Program-made: the position numbers and the translations under genes | Shown: piece after piece, positions 52,746 to 60,864 of the stretch | How positions within the stretch are numbered: the first letter of the stretch is position 1 | Layout: every line of letters starts with the position of its first letter | The notes under the pieces: generated by a model | What the model was told of the DNA's origin: nothing | Databases searched by the model: none | The model's input: only the letters and a program-made list of their open reading frames with translations | Origin: Porphyrobacter sp. GA68 | GTDB taxonomy: Bacteria; Pseudomonadota; Alphaproteobacteria; Sphingomonadales; Sphingomonadaceae | Direction of reading: 5' to 3' | DNA: 64,000 nucleotides | NCBI RefSeq assembly: GCF_022605525.1 | Contig: NZ_JAKQYJ010000003.1 | Location: 1 to 64,000, forward strand

Positions 52746-52831
52746 ACCAAAAAAACCCGGCCAATGGCCGGGCTTTGTGAGGGTGACGCTTGGGAGAGCG
52801 ACCGGTTGGGTCGTCCCCAGCTGAAATACGC
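52746..52831 (-). ncRNA. Candidate antisense RNA in the leader of the RepC-like gene
   Basis: On the minus strand there is a possible -35 ttgcca (52861-52866), 17 bases of spacing and a weak -10 taggta (52838-52843). About 65-80 bases downstream is a terminator hairpin, cccggcc / ggccggg (52756-52762 and 52766-52772), followed by seven T in the minus direction. An RNA of about 86 nt would be antisense to the repC leader. Small antisense RNAs of this kind control repC in repABC plasmids. The promoter is weak, so this is a proposal. Confidence 0.4.
52749..52772 (-). terminator. Minus-strand terminator hairpin before the RepC-like gene
   Basis: A perfect 7-bp stem with a 3-nt loop (cccggcc-aat-ggccggg) and seven T on the minus strand; on the plus strand only ttt follows. 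No minus-strand protein gene precedes it within 1.8 kb, so its natural use would be to end a small antisense RNA. Confidence 0.7.
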
Positions 52832-52936
52832 ATCGCCTACCTAGGCTCCCGCCCGAAAAATGGCAAGCCCGAACCGTGATTCCCACGGCGATGGCCTGTG
52901 TCTGCGGCCGCTCCTTGATCGCGAGGGAGCGAAGGG

Positions 52937-54298
52937 ATGAGTATTGCCGAAAACGATGCCCGCAGGGGCGTATCAGGGGGAATCGGGAGCCTGTTGCCGA
53001 TCCTCCCGATGTTCGACTGTGAACCTCTCGGGCTGGAGCTTCCGGCGCCGATGAAAACTGGCGGCGACAGATCTGAGTGGGAGGGCCTCGTCGCCGCGCG
53101 ACTTGCCATGCTCCCGGCAATCCCAGACGCCGCGCGCGGGAAGGCCGTCCGCGATCGCGTCCTTCGAGCCGCGCTGTTTCTCGAACGGCATGGCACAGTC
53201 TCGCACCCGTCAACGCGCAGCCAATGGCGCAATATCGTCTCGCTCCTGAAGCTCACAGCTTGCGATGCGGACTTCTGGTCTCCGACCGGGCCTGTCGTGG
53301 GGATTGACGACGCGCAGCTGCAGGAACGCACCGGCCTGCAGAACCCGGGCCGGATGTTCCGCCAGCTGGAGAAGCACGGCCTGGTCATGCGCTGGAACAG
53401 CAAACGCAACGGCCGACGGCATTGGCGCCGCAGATTCGACGGCACGGTCGATGCCTCGGGCTGGTCCCTCGCCCCTCTCATCTTTCTGGTCGATGCGATC
53501 GAGCTGCTCGTCGACGAAGAACACGAACGGCTGCGACTGCGCTGCGAGCTGCCCCAGCGGATCACAGTGGCCCTCGAGGCGATCAGGCGCATACTCCTGT
53601 CGGGCGCCATTGGCGCCGAGGATGCCGTACTAGCCGAGGGCAAGGCGGCCGACCTCGCGAAGGAGCGCGACAACGCGCGCAAAGGGCGTCTGGAGCGCCT
53701 TCAGGCCGCCGCCGCACACGCCGAAGCGCTTCTCCACGGCCTTCTCTCACAGGCGATCCCTGGCGATCGCAAAGTGCCACGGGACGAAAATGGTCTGGTC
53801 CAACGAGACGAGTCTGTTCCCGCCTATACAAACGATCACTCAACGTCAGTCACTGTAGATGGCTTGGCAGAAGGGCGTAGCGGCGATCGTGGTCCGTCGT
53901 CTCAAGCGTCGGAACAGGACGACCGGTTCGGGATCAAGAGAAGCGGGTTCGAATGGACCGAAGTCCCTCACCTCTTCCCCTTCATCGACGGTCTGGTGCA
54001 GATCAAAGAGCGCGACATGCGCCGCACCGCCTTTGCGATCGGCGCGATGATCAACGTCGAGGCCAACACGGTCGACCGAGCCGTGAAGGCGATCGGGGCT
54101 GATGCAACCGCCCTGTGCCTCCTCATCGCGGGACAGCATTTCGTCCAAGGCGACATCCGCCGGACCACCGAAATCTACTTCCGCGGCATGCTGAAACGCG
54201 CGCGCGAGGATGACCTCAACATCGGGCACACGCTCTTTGGCCGCCGCGAATCGTTGGGTTTGCATCGCGTGAAGAGTAAAAAGGGCTCGAGCCTGTGA
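52937..54298 (+). CDS. repC: RepC-like plasmid replication initiator
   Basis: 453 residues. A winged-helix N-terminal domain carries STRSQWRNIVSLLKLTACDA and LQERTGLQNPGRMFRQLEKH, then a basic strand and SGWSLAPLIFLVDAIELLVD. A variable linker is followed by a C-terminal domain with LLIAGQHFVQGDIRRTTEIYFRGML, seen in two parts (LLIAGQHFVQGDI and TTEIYFRGMLKRAREDD), ending NIGHTLFGRRE as in RepC proteins. RepC initiates replication in repABC-type and related alphaproteobacterial plasmids. RepA and RepB are not adjacent here. Start ATG with gaaggg upstream. Confidence 0.78.
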   Translation: MSIAENDARRGVSGGIGSLLPILPMFDCEPLGLELPAPMKTGGDRSEWEGLVAARLAMLPAIPDAARGKAVRDRVLRAALFLERHGTVSHPSTRSQWRNIVSLLKLTACDADFWSPTGPVVGIDDAQLQERTGLQNPGRMFRQLEKHGLVMRWNSKRNGRRHWRRRFDGTVDASGWSLAPLIFLVDAIELLVDEEHERLRLRCELPQRITVALEAIRRILLSGAIGAEDAVLAEGKAADLAKERDNARKGRLERLQAAAAHAEALLHGLLSQAIPGDRKVPRDENGLVQRDESVPAYTNDHSTSVTVDGLAEGRSGDRGPSSQASEQDDRFGIKRSGFEWTEVPHLFPFIDGLVQIKERDMRRTAFAIGAMINVEANTVDRAVKAIGADATALCLLIAGQHFVQGDIRRTTEIYFRGMLKRAREDDLNIGHTLFGRRESLGLHRVKSKKGSSL

Positions 54299-54376
54299 GC
54301 CGCCTGTCAACCAGCCAGAAACCGTTGGGCGATATGACGGTTAACGGTACAACAACCGCGAGGCTCATCAACGGCA

Positions 54377-54652
54377 ATGCCCATAGCTACCTCTCAGGCA
54401 TGGCTTTCGCTCTACGCGGGCGTCGGTTTGGTCGTGGCGATGTGCGCCGTTTGTGCTGTCGCAAAGACTGGTTACGATCTCCGGACCGGCACGTTGCAGT
54501 TGCCCTTCTCGACATGGCGCGATCGAGTCTTGGCGGCACCCAAACTATGGTGGCGATGGCAGGTCAATTACCTGACCGGGGCTCCGGTCATTCTGCTGAT
54601 CGCCGGCCTATACGCTCATCACATAGGGTTCGCGGTGCTCGGCGATGTGTAG
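54377..54652 (+). CDS. Small membrane protein
   Basis: 91 residues with two hydrophobic segments (WLSLYAGVGLVVAMCAVCAV and APVILLIAGLYAHHIGFAV) around an aromatic loop containing FSTWRDRVLAAPKLWWRW. Chosen over a longer overlapping frame of poorer composition. The end overlaps the convergent transglycosylase gene by 34 bases. No family is recognised. Confidence 0.55.
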   Translation: MPIATSQAWLSLYAGVGLVVAMCAVCAVAKTGYDLRTGTLQLPFSTWRDRVLAAPKLWWRWQVNYLTGAPVILLIAGLYAHHIGFAVLGDV

Positions 54653-55503
54653 GCCAGGACAGCGGCTTGCCTGAATGGGTTTCGCACGACTGACGGTTGA
54701 TCGGCACGAACGAGTTCGACCTGCCGGGTCGCCCCGCTCCACGCGCTAGTGATGGTCGCCACGTAGTTCAACGTCTCAAGGATGCGCGGCACCGCGCGCC
54801 GCTGGCGAACACGTCCCGGTCCTGCGTTGTAGGCAGCCAGTGCGAGGTCGACGCGGCCGAATTCGTCGAGCTGCTCCCGCAGGTACTTTGCACCGCCGCG
54901 CAGGTTCTGGACGACGTCCCAGGGGTTGGTCACCCCGAGATAACGGGCCGTGCCTGGCATGAGCTGTGCCAGCCCCATCGCGCCGACCGGCGAAAGCGCC
55001 GTGCGATTGTACCGGCTTTCCTGGGCTACCAACGCGTCGAACAGACCGACGGGAATGTTCTGCTCGCACGCGATCGCGGCGATCAACGGGAACAGGGCGG
55101 CCCGTCGTTGCTCCGTGGTGGCGGCGAGATCGCCTCGCGGCCGATAGACCGGCTGCGCGCAGTTGCCCGCGACGCTTCCAAGCGAACCCACCGACGGGAT
55201 CGTCATGCGCCCAGTCGGAACGCCGCTCCGCATCCACAGCGGAACATCGATCCGCGAGGGCTCGACGACGTAATTGGTATCCTGAAGAACCGGCGCGCCA
55301 ATCGCACCGAAATCGGTCGCGAGCGCATTCTCCAGCGATTGGACTGATGCAGGTGGCACTTCGGTACGCGACGAGGGCCCCACATTGAGGACCACTCCGG
55401 ACTCGGCCCCGTCGAAGTTCATGAGCTGAACTTGCTGAGCACTGACCGGCGCTGCGATAACCGCTGACGCCAACAGAACAGTTGCGAATGAGATCTTCAT
55501 CAT
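54619..55503 (-). CDS. Lytic transglycosylase (SLT domain, VirB1-like)
   Basis: 294 residues with a signal peptide (FATVLLASAVIAAPVSAQ) and a C-terminal SLT domain: catalytic Glu in FDALVAQESRYNRTALSPVG, then AMGLAQLMPGTARYLGV, NLRGGAKYLREQLDEF and LALAAYNAGPGRVRQ. It cuts peptidoglycan to make room for the transfer machine. It is outside the tra operon and on the opposite strand from the neighbouring genes, with a good gaggg ribosome site. It could serve the F-type or the VirB-type system. Confidence 0.93.
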   Translation of the reverse strand: MMKISFATVLLASAVIAAPVSAQQVQLMNFDGAESGVVLNVGPSSRTEVPPASVQSLENALATDFGAIGAPVLQDTNYVVEPSRIDVPLWMRSGVPTGRMTIPSVGSLGSVAGNCAQPVYRPRGDLAATTEQRRAALFPLIAAIACEQNIPVGLFDALVAQESRYNRTALSPVGAMGLAQLMPGTARYLGVTNPWDVVQNLRGGAKYLREQLDEFGRVDLALAAYNAGPGRVRQRRAVPRILETLNYVATITSAWSGATRQVELVRADQPSVVRNPFRQAAVLAYTSPSTANPM

Positions 55504-55640
55504 CCCGCCCTCCGTGATAGAAAAGGCCGGTTCTTGGCTTCCTGGTCAATCCGGAAAAAAATTCCGCCCCCCTTCCCAGTCCGAGGATCGCACCGAGGCC
55601 AAAGACAGAGAGGGGTCTGAGCGGGCGAAAGGAGGCGACG

Positions 55641-56480
55641 ATGCCGATCACTGCTCGACCGCCCACCCAGGAACTGGTCAACCTTGTCGGCGCGCTCGGC
55701 GGGAAGTGGCACGGCGCGACGGCCATGTGCCGCTGCCCGAGCCATGCCGACGGGGAAGCCAGCCTATCGCTTCGACAGGGTGACCGCGGGATCCTCGTCC
55801 ACTGTTTCGCCGGCTGTGCCTCGGACGATGTGCTTCGCGAATTGCGCAGGGTTCGACCGGGGCAGACCTATTCCCGCCCCGAGATCACCGAGCTGCGCGA
55901 TCCAGGACTGCTCATCACGCGAATGTGGAGCGAAGGTCGCCCGATCGCCGGTACCGCGGCCGAACGCTATCTGCTGGGGCGGCGCCTCGACCCACGCTTT
56001 GCCGACCTGCGCTATCATCCCCGGTGTCCGAAAGGCGCCAAGCCGCTCACGGTCTTCCTGCCCGCGCTGCTTGTCGGTGTTCGCAACGACGTCGGGATCA
56101 CAGCGATCCAGCGCATTTTTCTGGACCTCGAGCGCGGCGGCTATCTCGACAAAATGCTCATCGGCGAGACCGGGACGGGAAGCTGGCGCGGCATGCCGGT
56201 CACCGACACGCTCGCGATCGCGGAGGGCTACGAGGACGCGTCGGCCTTCATGCAGCTGCACGGCGTTCCCTGCTGGGCCGCCCTCGGAGCCAAGCGCCTC
56301 GGTCTCCTCAGCGTTCCCGCGACTGTGTCGTGCGTGATCCTCGCCGAAGACAACGGGCGCGAAGGCCGCAAGGCTGGCGGAATCGCATTTCGCGCATATC
56401 GCGATCAGGGCCTGACAGTCCGGCGAATGCCGCCGCCAAGACGATACGGCGATTGGGCCGAAGTCCTGGCGGATCAGTGA
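55641..56480 (+). CDS. Toprim-domain primase-like protein
   Basis: 279 residues. An N-terminal zinc-binding region (GATAMCRCPSHADGEASLSL, GILVHCFAGCASDDVLRELR) with Cys/His spacing like DnaG-type zinc ribbons is followed by a middle part and a Toprim domain with LAIAEGYEDASAFMQLHG (Glu) and CVILAEDNGREGRKAGG (Asp-x-Asp replaced by Glu-Asp). Such proteins are frequent on conjugative plasmids and may prime the transferred strand. The start has an aaaggagg ribosome site. Confidence 0.88.
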   Translation: MPITARPPTQELVNLVGALGGKWHGATAMCRCPSHADGEASLSLRQGDRGILVHCFAGCASDDVLRELRRVRPGQTYSRPEITELRDPGLLITRMWSEGRPIAGTAAERYLLGRRLDPRFADLRYHPRCPKGAKPLTVFLPALLVGVRNDVGITAIQRIFLDLERGGYLDKMLIGETGTGSWRGMPVTDTLAIAEGYEDASAFMQLHGVPCWAALGAKRLGLLSVPATVSCVILAEDNGREGRKAGGIAFRAYRDQGLTVRRMPPPRRYGDWAEVLADQ

Positions 56481-56549
56481 AAGGGGAGAGGGAACGGGAG
56501 ACTTGAGCCTGGTGTGATCTGCATCGGGCCAGCCCAGGAGTCCCGTCCC

Positions 56550-59500
56550 ATGTCCGATCTCTTCGACGCGGCCGAACAGCGCCGCTCGCCGCCACTTGCC
56601 GCCGCCCGCACCTTGGCCGAGCTGATCCTTGCCGGCCAGGCCATCACCCGCGCGGCGCTGAACGATGCGATGAAGTCCACCCACGGCGGATCCGATGCCG
56701 ACGGCAAGTGGAGCCAGCGAGACAGCTTCGAAATCCTCGAACACGCTCAGGTGCTCGCACTCCGCGAACGGACTTGTGGAGCGCCCGACCGCACCACGAT
56801 CAAAACGGCAATCGCCCTCGCCTCCCGCATGCCGACCCAGACAGTTCGCAGCGAGGATCAGCTGGACTGGCAGCAATTCTCGACGCCCGCCGATCTCGCC
56901 GCGATGGCTGTCTATCTCGCGCAGCCCCTGCCTGACGACATTGTCCTCGAACCGAGCGCCGGCAACGGCCTTTTGGTCGCTCATCTTCCGCGCGTGAAGG
57001 AACTGCAGCTCAACGAGCTCGATCCCGCACGCCGGTCGCGGCTTGCCGACAGCTTTCCGGGCACCGTCATCACCGGGCACGACGGCGCTGCTATTCCGAC
57101 GCTGCTGGCAAAATCGGCGCGCCCTTCCCTCATCCTCATGAACCCGCCGTTCTCACGTTCGCTCGGGCGCGGTGCCGACCATCTTGCAGCGGTCCGCCAC
57201 CTCGCCGCAGCGATCCGGCATCTGCGGGGCGGAGGCCGTCTGGTCGCGATCATGCCCGACTGGTTCACCACCTCCGCGAAAATGGGCGACATTCTCAAGA
57301 CGACGCTGGCACCGATGACGGTCCGCACGTCGCTCCGACTGGAACGCGCCTACACGAAGCACGGCACGGGCATCGCCGTCCGTCTCTACGTGATGGACAA
57401 GATCCCCGGCGATCGTCTTCCGTCCACCATCCAGCGCCAGACCACGGCCGCGCTGCTCGACACTGTCGAGCCGACCCCGCGCTGTGCCCTCATCCCCGAA
57501 CGAGCCCCCTCCCCCGCTGCGCCCAAGGCGGTGTCCTTGTTCGGCAGCGCCCGCAGGGCAAAGCCTGCCGAGCCGCGCACCTTCCGCGCACCCGTGCGCA
57601 ACAACGTCCTGCCGGTCGCCTACGAGGCGCTCGAGACTCCCGCCGCGTTGTTGGAACAGACCGGGGTCTATCTGCCCTATCGGCCGAGCCGGATCGTGTT
57701 CACCGCCGCTGGCGAACACCCGACGGCGCTTGTCGAGTCGGTGGCGATGGGCTCCATCCCCGCCCCCATCCCCAACCACGTTCCGCACCTGCCCGAGCGG
57801 ACGGTCAGCGAACGCTTGCTGTCGGCTTCCCAGCTGGAAACCGTCGTGTACGCCGGGAGCGCGTGGACGCAATGGATCCCCGGCAGCTTCCGACCCGATA
57901 AGGAAGGCGTTGGGCTGCTGCTCGACGAGAATGGCGCACGGTATCGCAAGGGCTTCTTCCTCGGCGATGGCACCGGCGCCGGCAAGGGACGCCAGGTCGC
58001 TGCGGTCGTTCTCGACAATTGGCTGCAAGGTCGCCGCCGCGCGATCTGGATCTCGAAGAACGAACCTCTGCTCGACGACGCCCGTCGCGACTGGACCGCG
58101 CTGGGCGGGATCGCGGCCGACGTGCAATCGCTCTCGCGCTGGAAGATCGATCAGCCGATCACTCTCGACGAGGGCGTGCTGTTCGTCAGCTATCCGACGC
58201 TGCGGTCGATGCGCGGTGACGCGAGCCGCTTGGAGCAGATCATCCAGTGGGCGGGAGACGATTTCGAGGGCGTCATCGCCTTCGACGAAGCCCACGAGAT
58301 GGGCGGTGTTGCCGGCGGCGAAGGTGCTATGGGAACCAAGAAGGGTTCGCAGCAGGGCATCGCCGGCGTTCTCCTGCAGAACAGACTCCCCGCCGCGCGC
58401 GTGCTTTACGCCTCGGCCACCGGCGCATCCGAAGTCAACAACCTCGCCTACGCCGTCCGTCTCGGACTGTGGGGTCCGGAAACGGCCTTCGCGAATCGCG
58501 AGGCGTTCATCTCGTCGATCCGTCAGGGCGGGATCGCGGCCATGGAACTGGTTGCCCGCGACCTGAAGGCAACCGGCCTCTACATGGCGCGCGCCCTGTC
58601 CTTTGCCGGCGTCGAGTACGAGATCCTGCGGCACGAGCTCACCGAGGAGCAAATCGCGATCTACGACACTTACGCCGACGCATGGAGCATCATCCACCGC
58701 AACATGGAAGCGGCGCTCGAACTGACCGGCGTGGTCGACGAACTCGACAAGTCGACGCTCAACTCGGGCGCGAAGGCGGCGGCACGTTCCCGCTTCGAAA
58801 GCACGAAGCAGCGCTTCTTCGGGCAGGTGCTTCTGGCCATGAAGCTGCCGACCGTGATCGCCGCTGTCGAACAGCATATCGCCGACGGCACCTCGGTCGT
58901 CCTGCAGCTTGTCACCACAGCGGAGTCGATCCTGACACGGCACTTGAACGAACTGTCTCCGGAAGAACGCGCCGATCCGGAGCTTGAGCTCAGCCCGATC
59001 GAATACGTCATCGACTACCTCACGCGCGCCTTCCCGACCCGCCAGATGGAAACCTATACGGATGACACGGGCGAGGTCCGCTCGCGGCCAATGTTCGACG
59101 CCGCCGGCAATCCCGTCGTCAATCCCGAGGCGGAGGCGAAGCGCGCCGAACTGATCGAGCATCTGTGCGCCCTCCCCCCGATCAAGGCGGCGCTCGACGC
59201 GATCCTCGAGCGGTTCGGTCACGACAACGTCGCCGAGGTCACCGGCAGGACCAAGCGTCTCGTGCCCACCGGCCACGGCGGCCAGAAGCTGGAAACACGC
59301 ACCACCCGGTCGACCCAGGCCGACGCAGCGGCGTTCATGGAGGGCACGAAGCGCATCCTGATCTTCTCGGATGCGGGCGGCACTGGCCGGTCTTATCACG
59401 CCAGTCTCGACGTGCCGAACCAGCAGCAGCGCGTCCATCTGCTCCTGGAACCGGGCTGGAGAGCCGACAGGGCCATCCAGGGCCTCGGGCGGACCCACCG

Positions 59501-60791
59501 GACACATCAGGCCTGCTCACCCCTGTTCCGGCCCGTTACGACGTCCTGCAAGGGCGAGCTGCGCTTCACATCGACGATCGCGCGGCGCCTCGACAGCCTC
59601 GGTGCGCTGACGCGCGGCCAGCGCCAGACCGGCGGACAGAACCTGTTCGATCCGGCAGACAATCTCGAGAGCGATTACGCGAAGTCGGCGCTTATCACCT
59701 GGTTCCATCTCCTTGTCGGGGGCAAGCTGACCAGCATCAACTTCGCCGAATTCACCGAGCGGACCGGTCTGGAGCTCACCGACAGTGACGGCATCCTGAA
59801 GGAGGATCTGCCGCCCATCCAGCGCTGGCTCAACCGTCTGCTGGCGCTCCCCATCGGCCTGCAGAACCTGATCTTCGACGAGTTCCTGGCCCTGGTCGAA
59901 ACACGCGTGGCGGCCGCCCGCGAGGCAGGCACGCTCGACGTGGGTGTCGAGACCATGCCCGTGGAAACCGCCACCGTCCTCGAGGACACAGTGTTGCGCA
60001 CCGATCCGGTGAGCGGAGCCACCTCGCACCTCCTGACGATCGAAGTCGCACGGCGCCGGCATCCGGTCAGCCTCGAACGAGCGATCCGCATCGCCGACAG
60101 CGACAGCACAGCGCGATTCGTCAGGAATGGACGTTCGGGCAAGGTCGCCTTGAGCACCAAGGCTCGCTCGGGCATGACCGACGACGGCACATCGGTCCCG
60201 CGCATCGAGCTCATGCGGCCGACCCGGCGCGAATATCTCCGCGAGTTCGATATGTTCGAATCCGCGTGGGAACCCTGCTCGCGAAAGACCTTCGAAGAGG
60301 GGTGGACCGCCGAAGCCGAGGAGGCAGCCACACGGCTCGACCATGAAACCGTCCAGCTGGCGACCGGCCTCCTCCTGCCCATCTGGTCCGCCCTGCCCTC
60401 TGACCACCTTGAGGTGAACCGGATCGTTGACGCCGAAGGTCGTTCGTGGCTCGGCCGCATCGTGTTCCCGAAGGACGCCGCGAAGCTGCTGACGACGCTG
60501 GGCGTCGAGCAGACCTCGTCACTCACGCCTGCGCAGATCACGGCAGCGGTAGTCGGCGGCAGCGCGATGCCCATCCAGAGGCCCTTCCCCTGCGAGTTGA
60601 AACGCTCGCGCGTGAACGGTTCGCCCCGCATCGAGATCGTCGGCGCGCCGGCGAGCCAGCTCCCCTGGCTGAAGTCGCTCGGGTGTTTCAGCGAGATCAT
60701 CTCGTACCGCACGCGGGTCTTCGTCCCCGCGGAACGCGCTTCGGAGATCATCGAGCGGTTGGTCGCCTCCACCAATCCGGAGGCGGCCTGA
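56550..60791 (+). CDS. Strawberry-notch-family helicase-like protein with N-terminal methylase fold
   Basis: 1413 residues from MSDLFDAAEQRRS (ccaggag upstream). Around residues 125-270 is a methyltransferase-like segment (DIVLEPSAGNGLLVAHLPRV, then LILMNPPFSRSLGRGADHL with the NPPF motif of N6-adenine methylases). The strawberry-notch NTPase region follows: KGFFLGDGTGAGKGRQVAAV (Walker A), GVIAFDEAHEMGG (Walker B), then the helicase C domain with LLEPGWRADRAIQGLGRTHR. Proteins of this kind are plasmid- and phage-borne; proposed roles include DNA modification or protection on entry. The function is not established. Intact. Confidence 0.9.
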   Translation: MSDLFDAAEQRRSPPLAAARTLAELILAGQAITRAALNDAMKSTHGGSDADGKWSQRDSFEILEHAQVLALRERTCGAPDRTTIKTAIALASRMPTQTVRSEDQLDWQQFSTPADLAAMAVYLAQPLPDDIVLEPSAGNGLLVAHLPRVKELQLNELDPARRSRLADSFPGTVITGHDGAAIPTLLAKSARPSLILMNPPFSRSLGRGADHLAAVRHLAAAIRHLRGGGRLVAIMPDWFTTSAKMGDILKTTLAPMTVRTSLRLERAYTKHGTGIAVRLYVMDKIPGDRLPSTIQRQTTAALLDTVEPTPRCALIPERAPSPAAPKAVSLFGSARRAKPAEPRTFRAPVRNNVLPVAYEALETPAALLEQTGVYLPYRPSRIVFTAAGEHPTALVESVAMGSIPAPIPNHVPHLPERTVSERLLSASQLETVVYAGSAWTQWIPGSFRPDKEGVGLLLDENGARYRKGFFLGDGTGAGKGRQVAAVVLDNWLQGRRRAIWISKNEPLLDDARRDWTALGGIAADVQSLSRWKIDQPITLDEGVLFVSYPTLRSMRGDASRLEQIIQWAGDDFEGVIAFDEAHEMGGVAGGEGAMGTKKGSQQGIAGVLLQNRLPAARVLYASATGASEVNNLAYAVRLGLWGPETAFANREAFISSIRQGGIAAMELVARDLKATGLYMARALSFAGVEYEILRHELTEEQIAIYDTYADAWSIIHRNMEAALELTGVVDELDKSTLNSGAKAAARSRFESTKQRFFGQVLLAMKLPTVIAAVEQHIADGTSVVLQLVTTAESILTRHLNELSPEERADPELELSPIEYVIDYLTRAFPTRQMETYTDDTGEVRSRPMFDAAGNPVVNPEAEAKRAELIEHLCALPPIKAALDAILERFGHDNVAEVTGRTKRLVPTGHGGQKLETRTTRSTQADAAAFMEGTKRILIFSDAGGTGRSYHASLDVPNQQQRVHLLLEPGWRADRAIQGLGRTHRTHQACSPLFRPVTTSCKGELRFTSTIARRLDSLGALTRGQRQTGGQNLFDPADNLESDYAKSALITWFHLLVGGKLTSINFAEFTERTGLELTDSDGILKEDLPPIQRWLNRLLALPIGLQNLIFDEFLALVETRVAAAREAGTLDVGVETMPVETATVLEDTVLRTDPVSGATSHLLTIEVARRRHPVSLERAIRIADSDSTARFVRNGRSGKVALSTKARSGMTDDGTSVPRIELMRPTRREYLREFDMFESAWEPCSRKTFEEGWTAEAEEAATRLDHETVQLATGLLLPIWSALPSDHLEVNRIVDAEGRSWLGRIVFPKDAAKLLTTLGVEQTSSLTPAQITAAVVGGSAMPIQRPFPCELKRSRVNGSPRIEIVGAPASQLPWLKSLGCFSEIISYRTRVFVPAERASEIIERLVASTNPEAA

Positions 60792-60864
60792 AGAGGAAAG
60801 ACGAGGGGGATCGGGAAAGGTGTCCGGTGAAGGTTTCGCCGGGCCATCCACCAGGAGAAGACCG

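Noticed and set aside
57153-59507. 784-residue minus-strand frame
   Set aside because: It is antisense to the strawberry-notch gene. Its length comes from the high GC content, and its composition (many DR, GRG and EH runs) is typical of a shadow frame.
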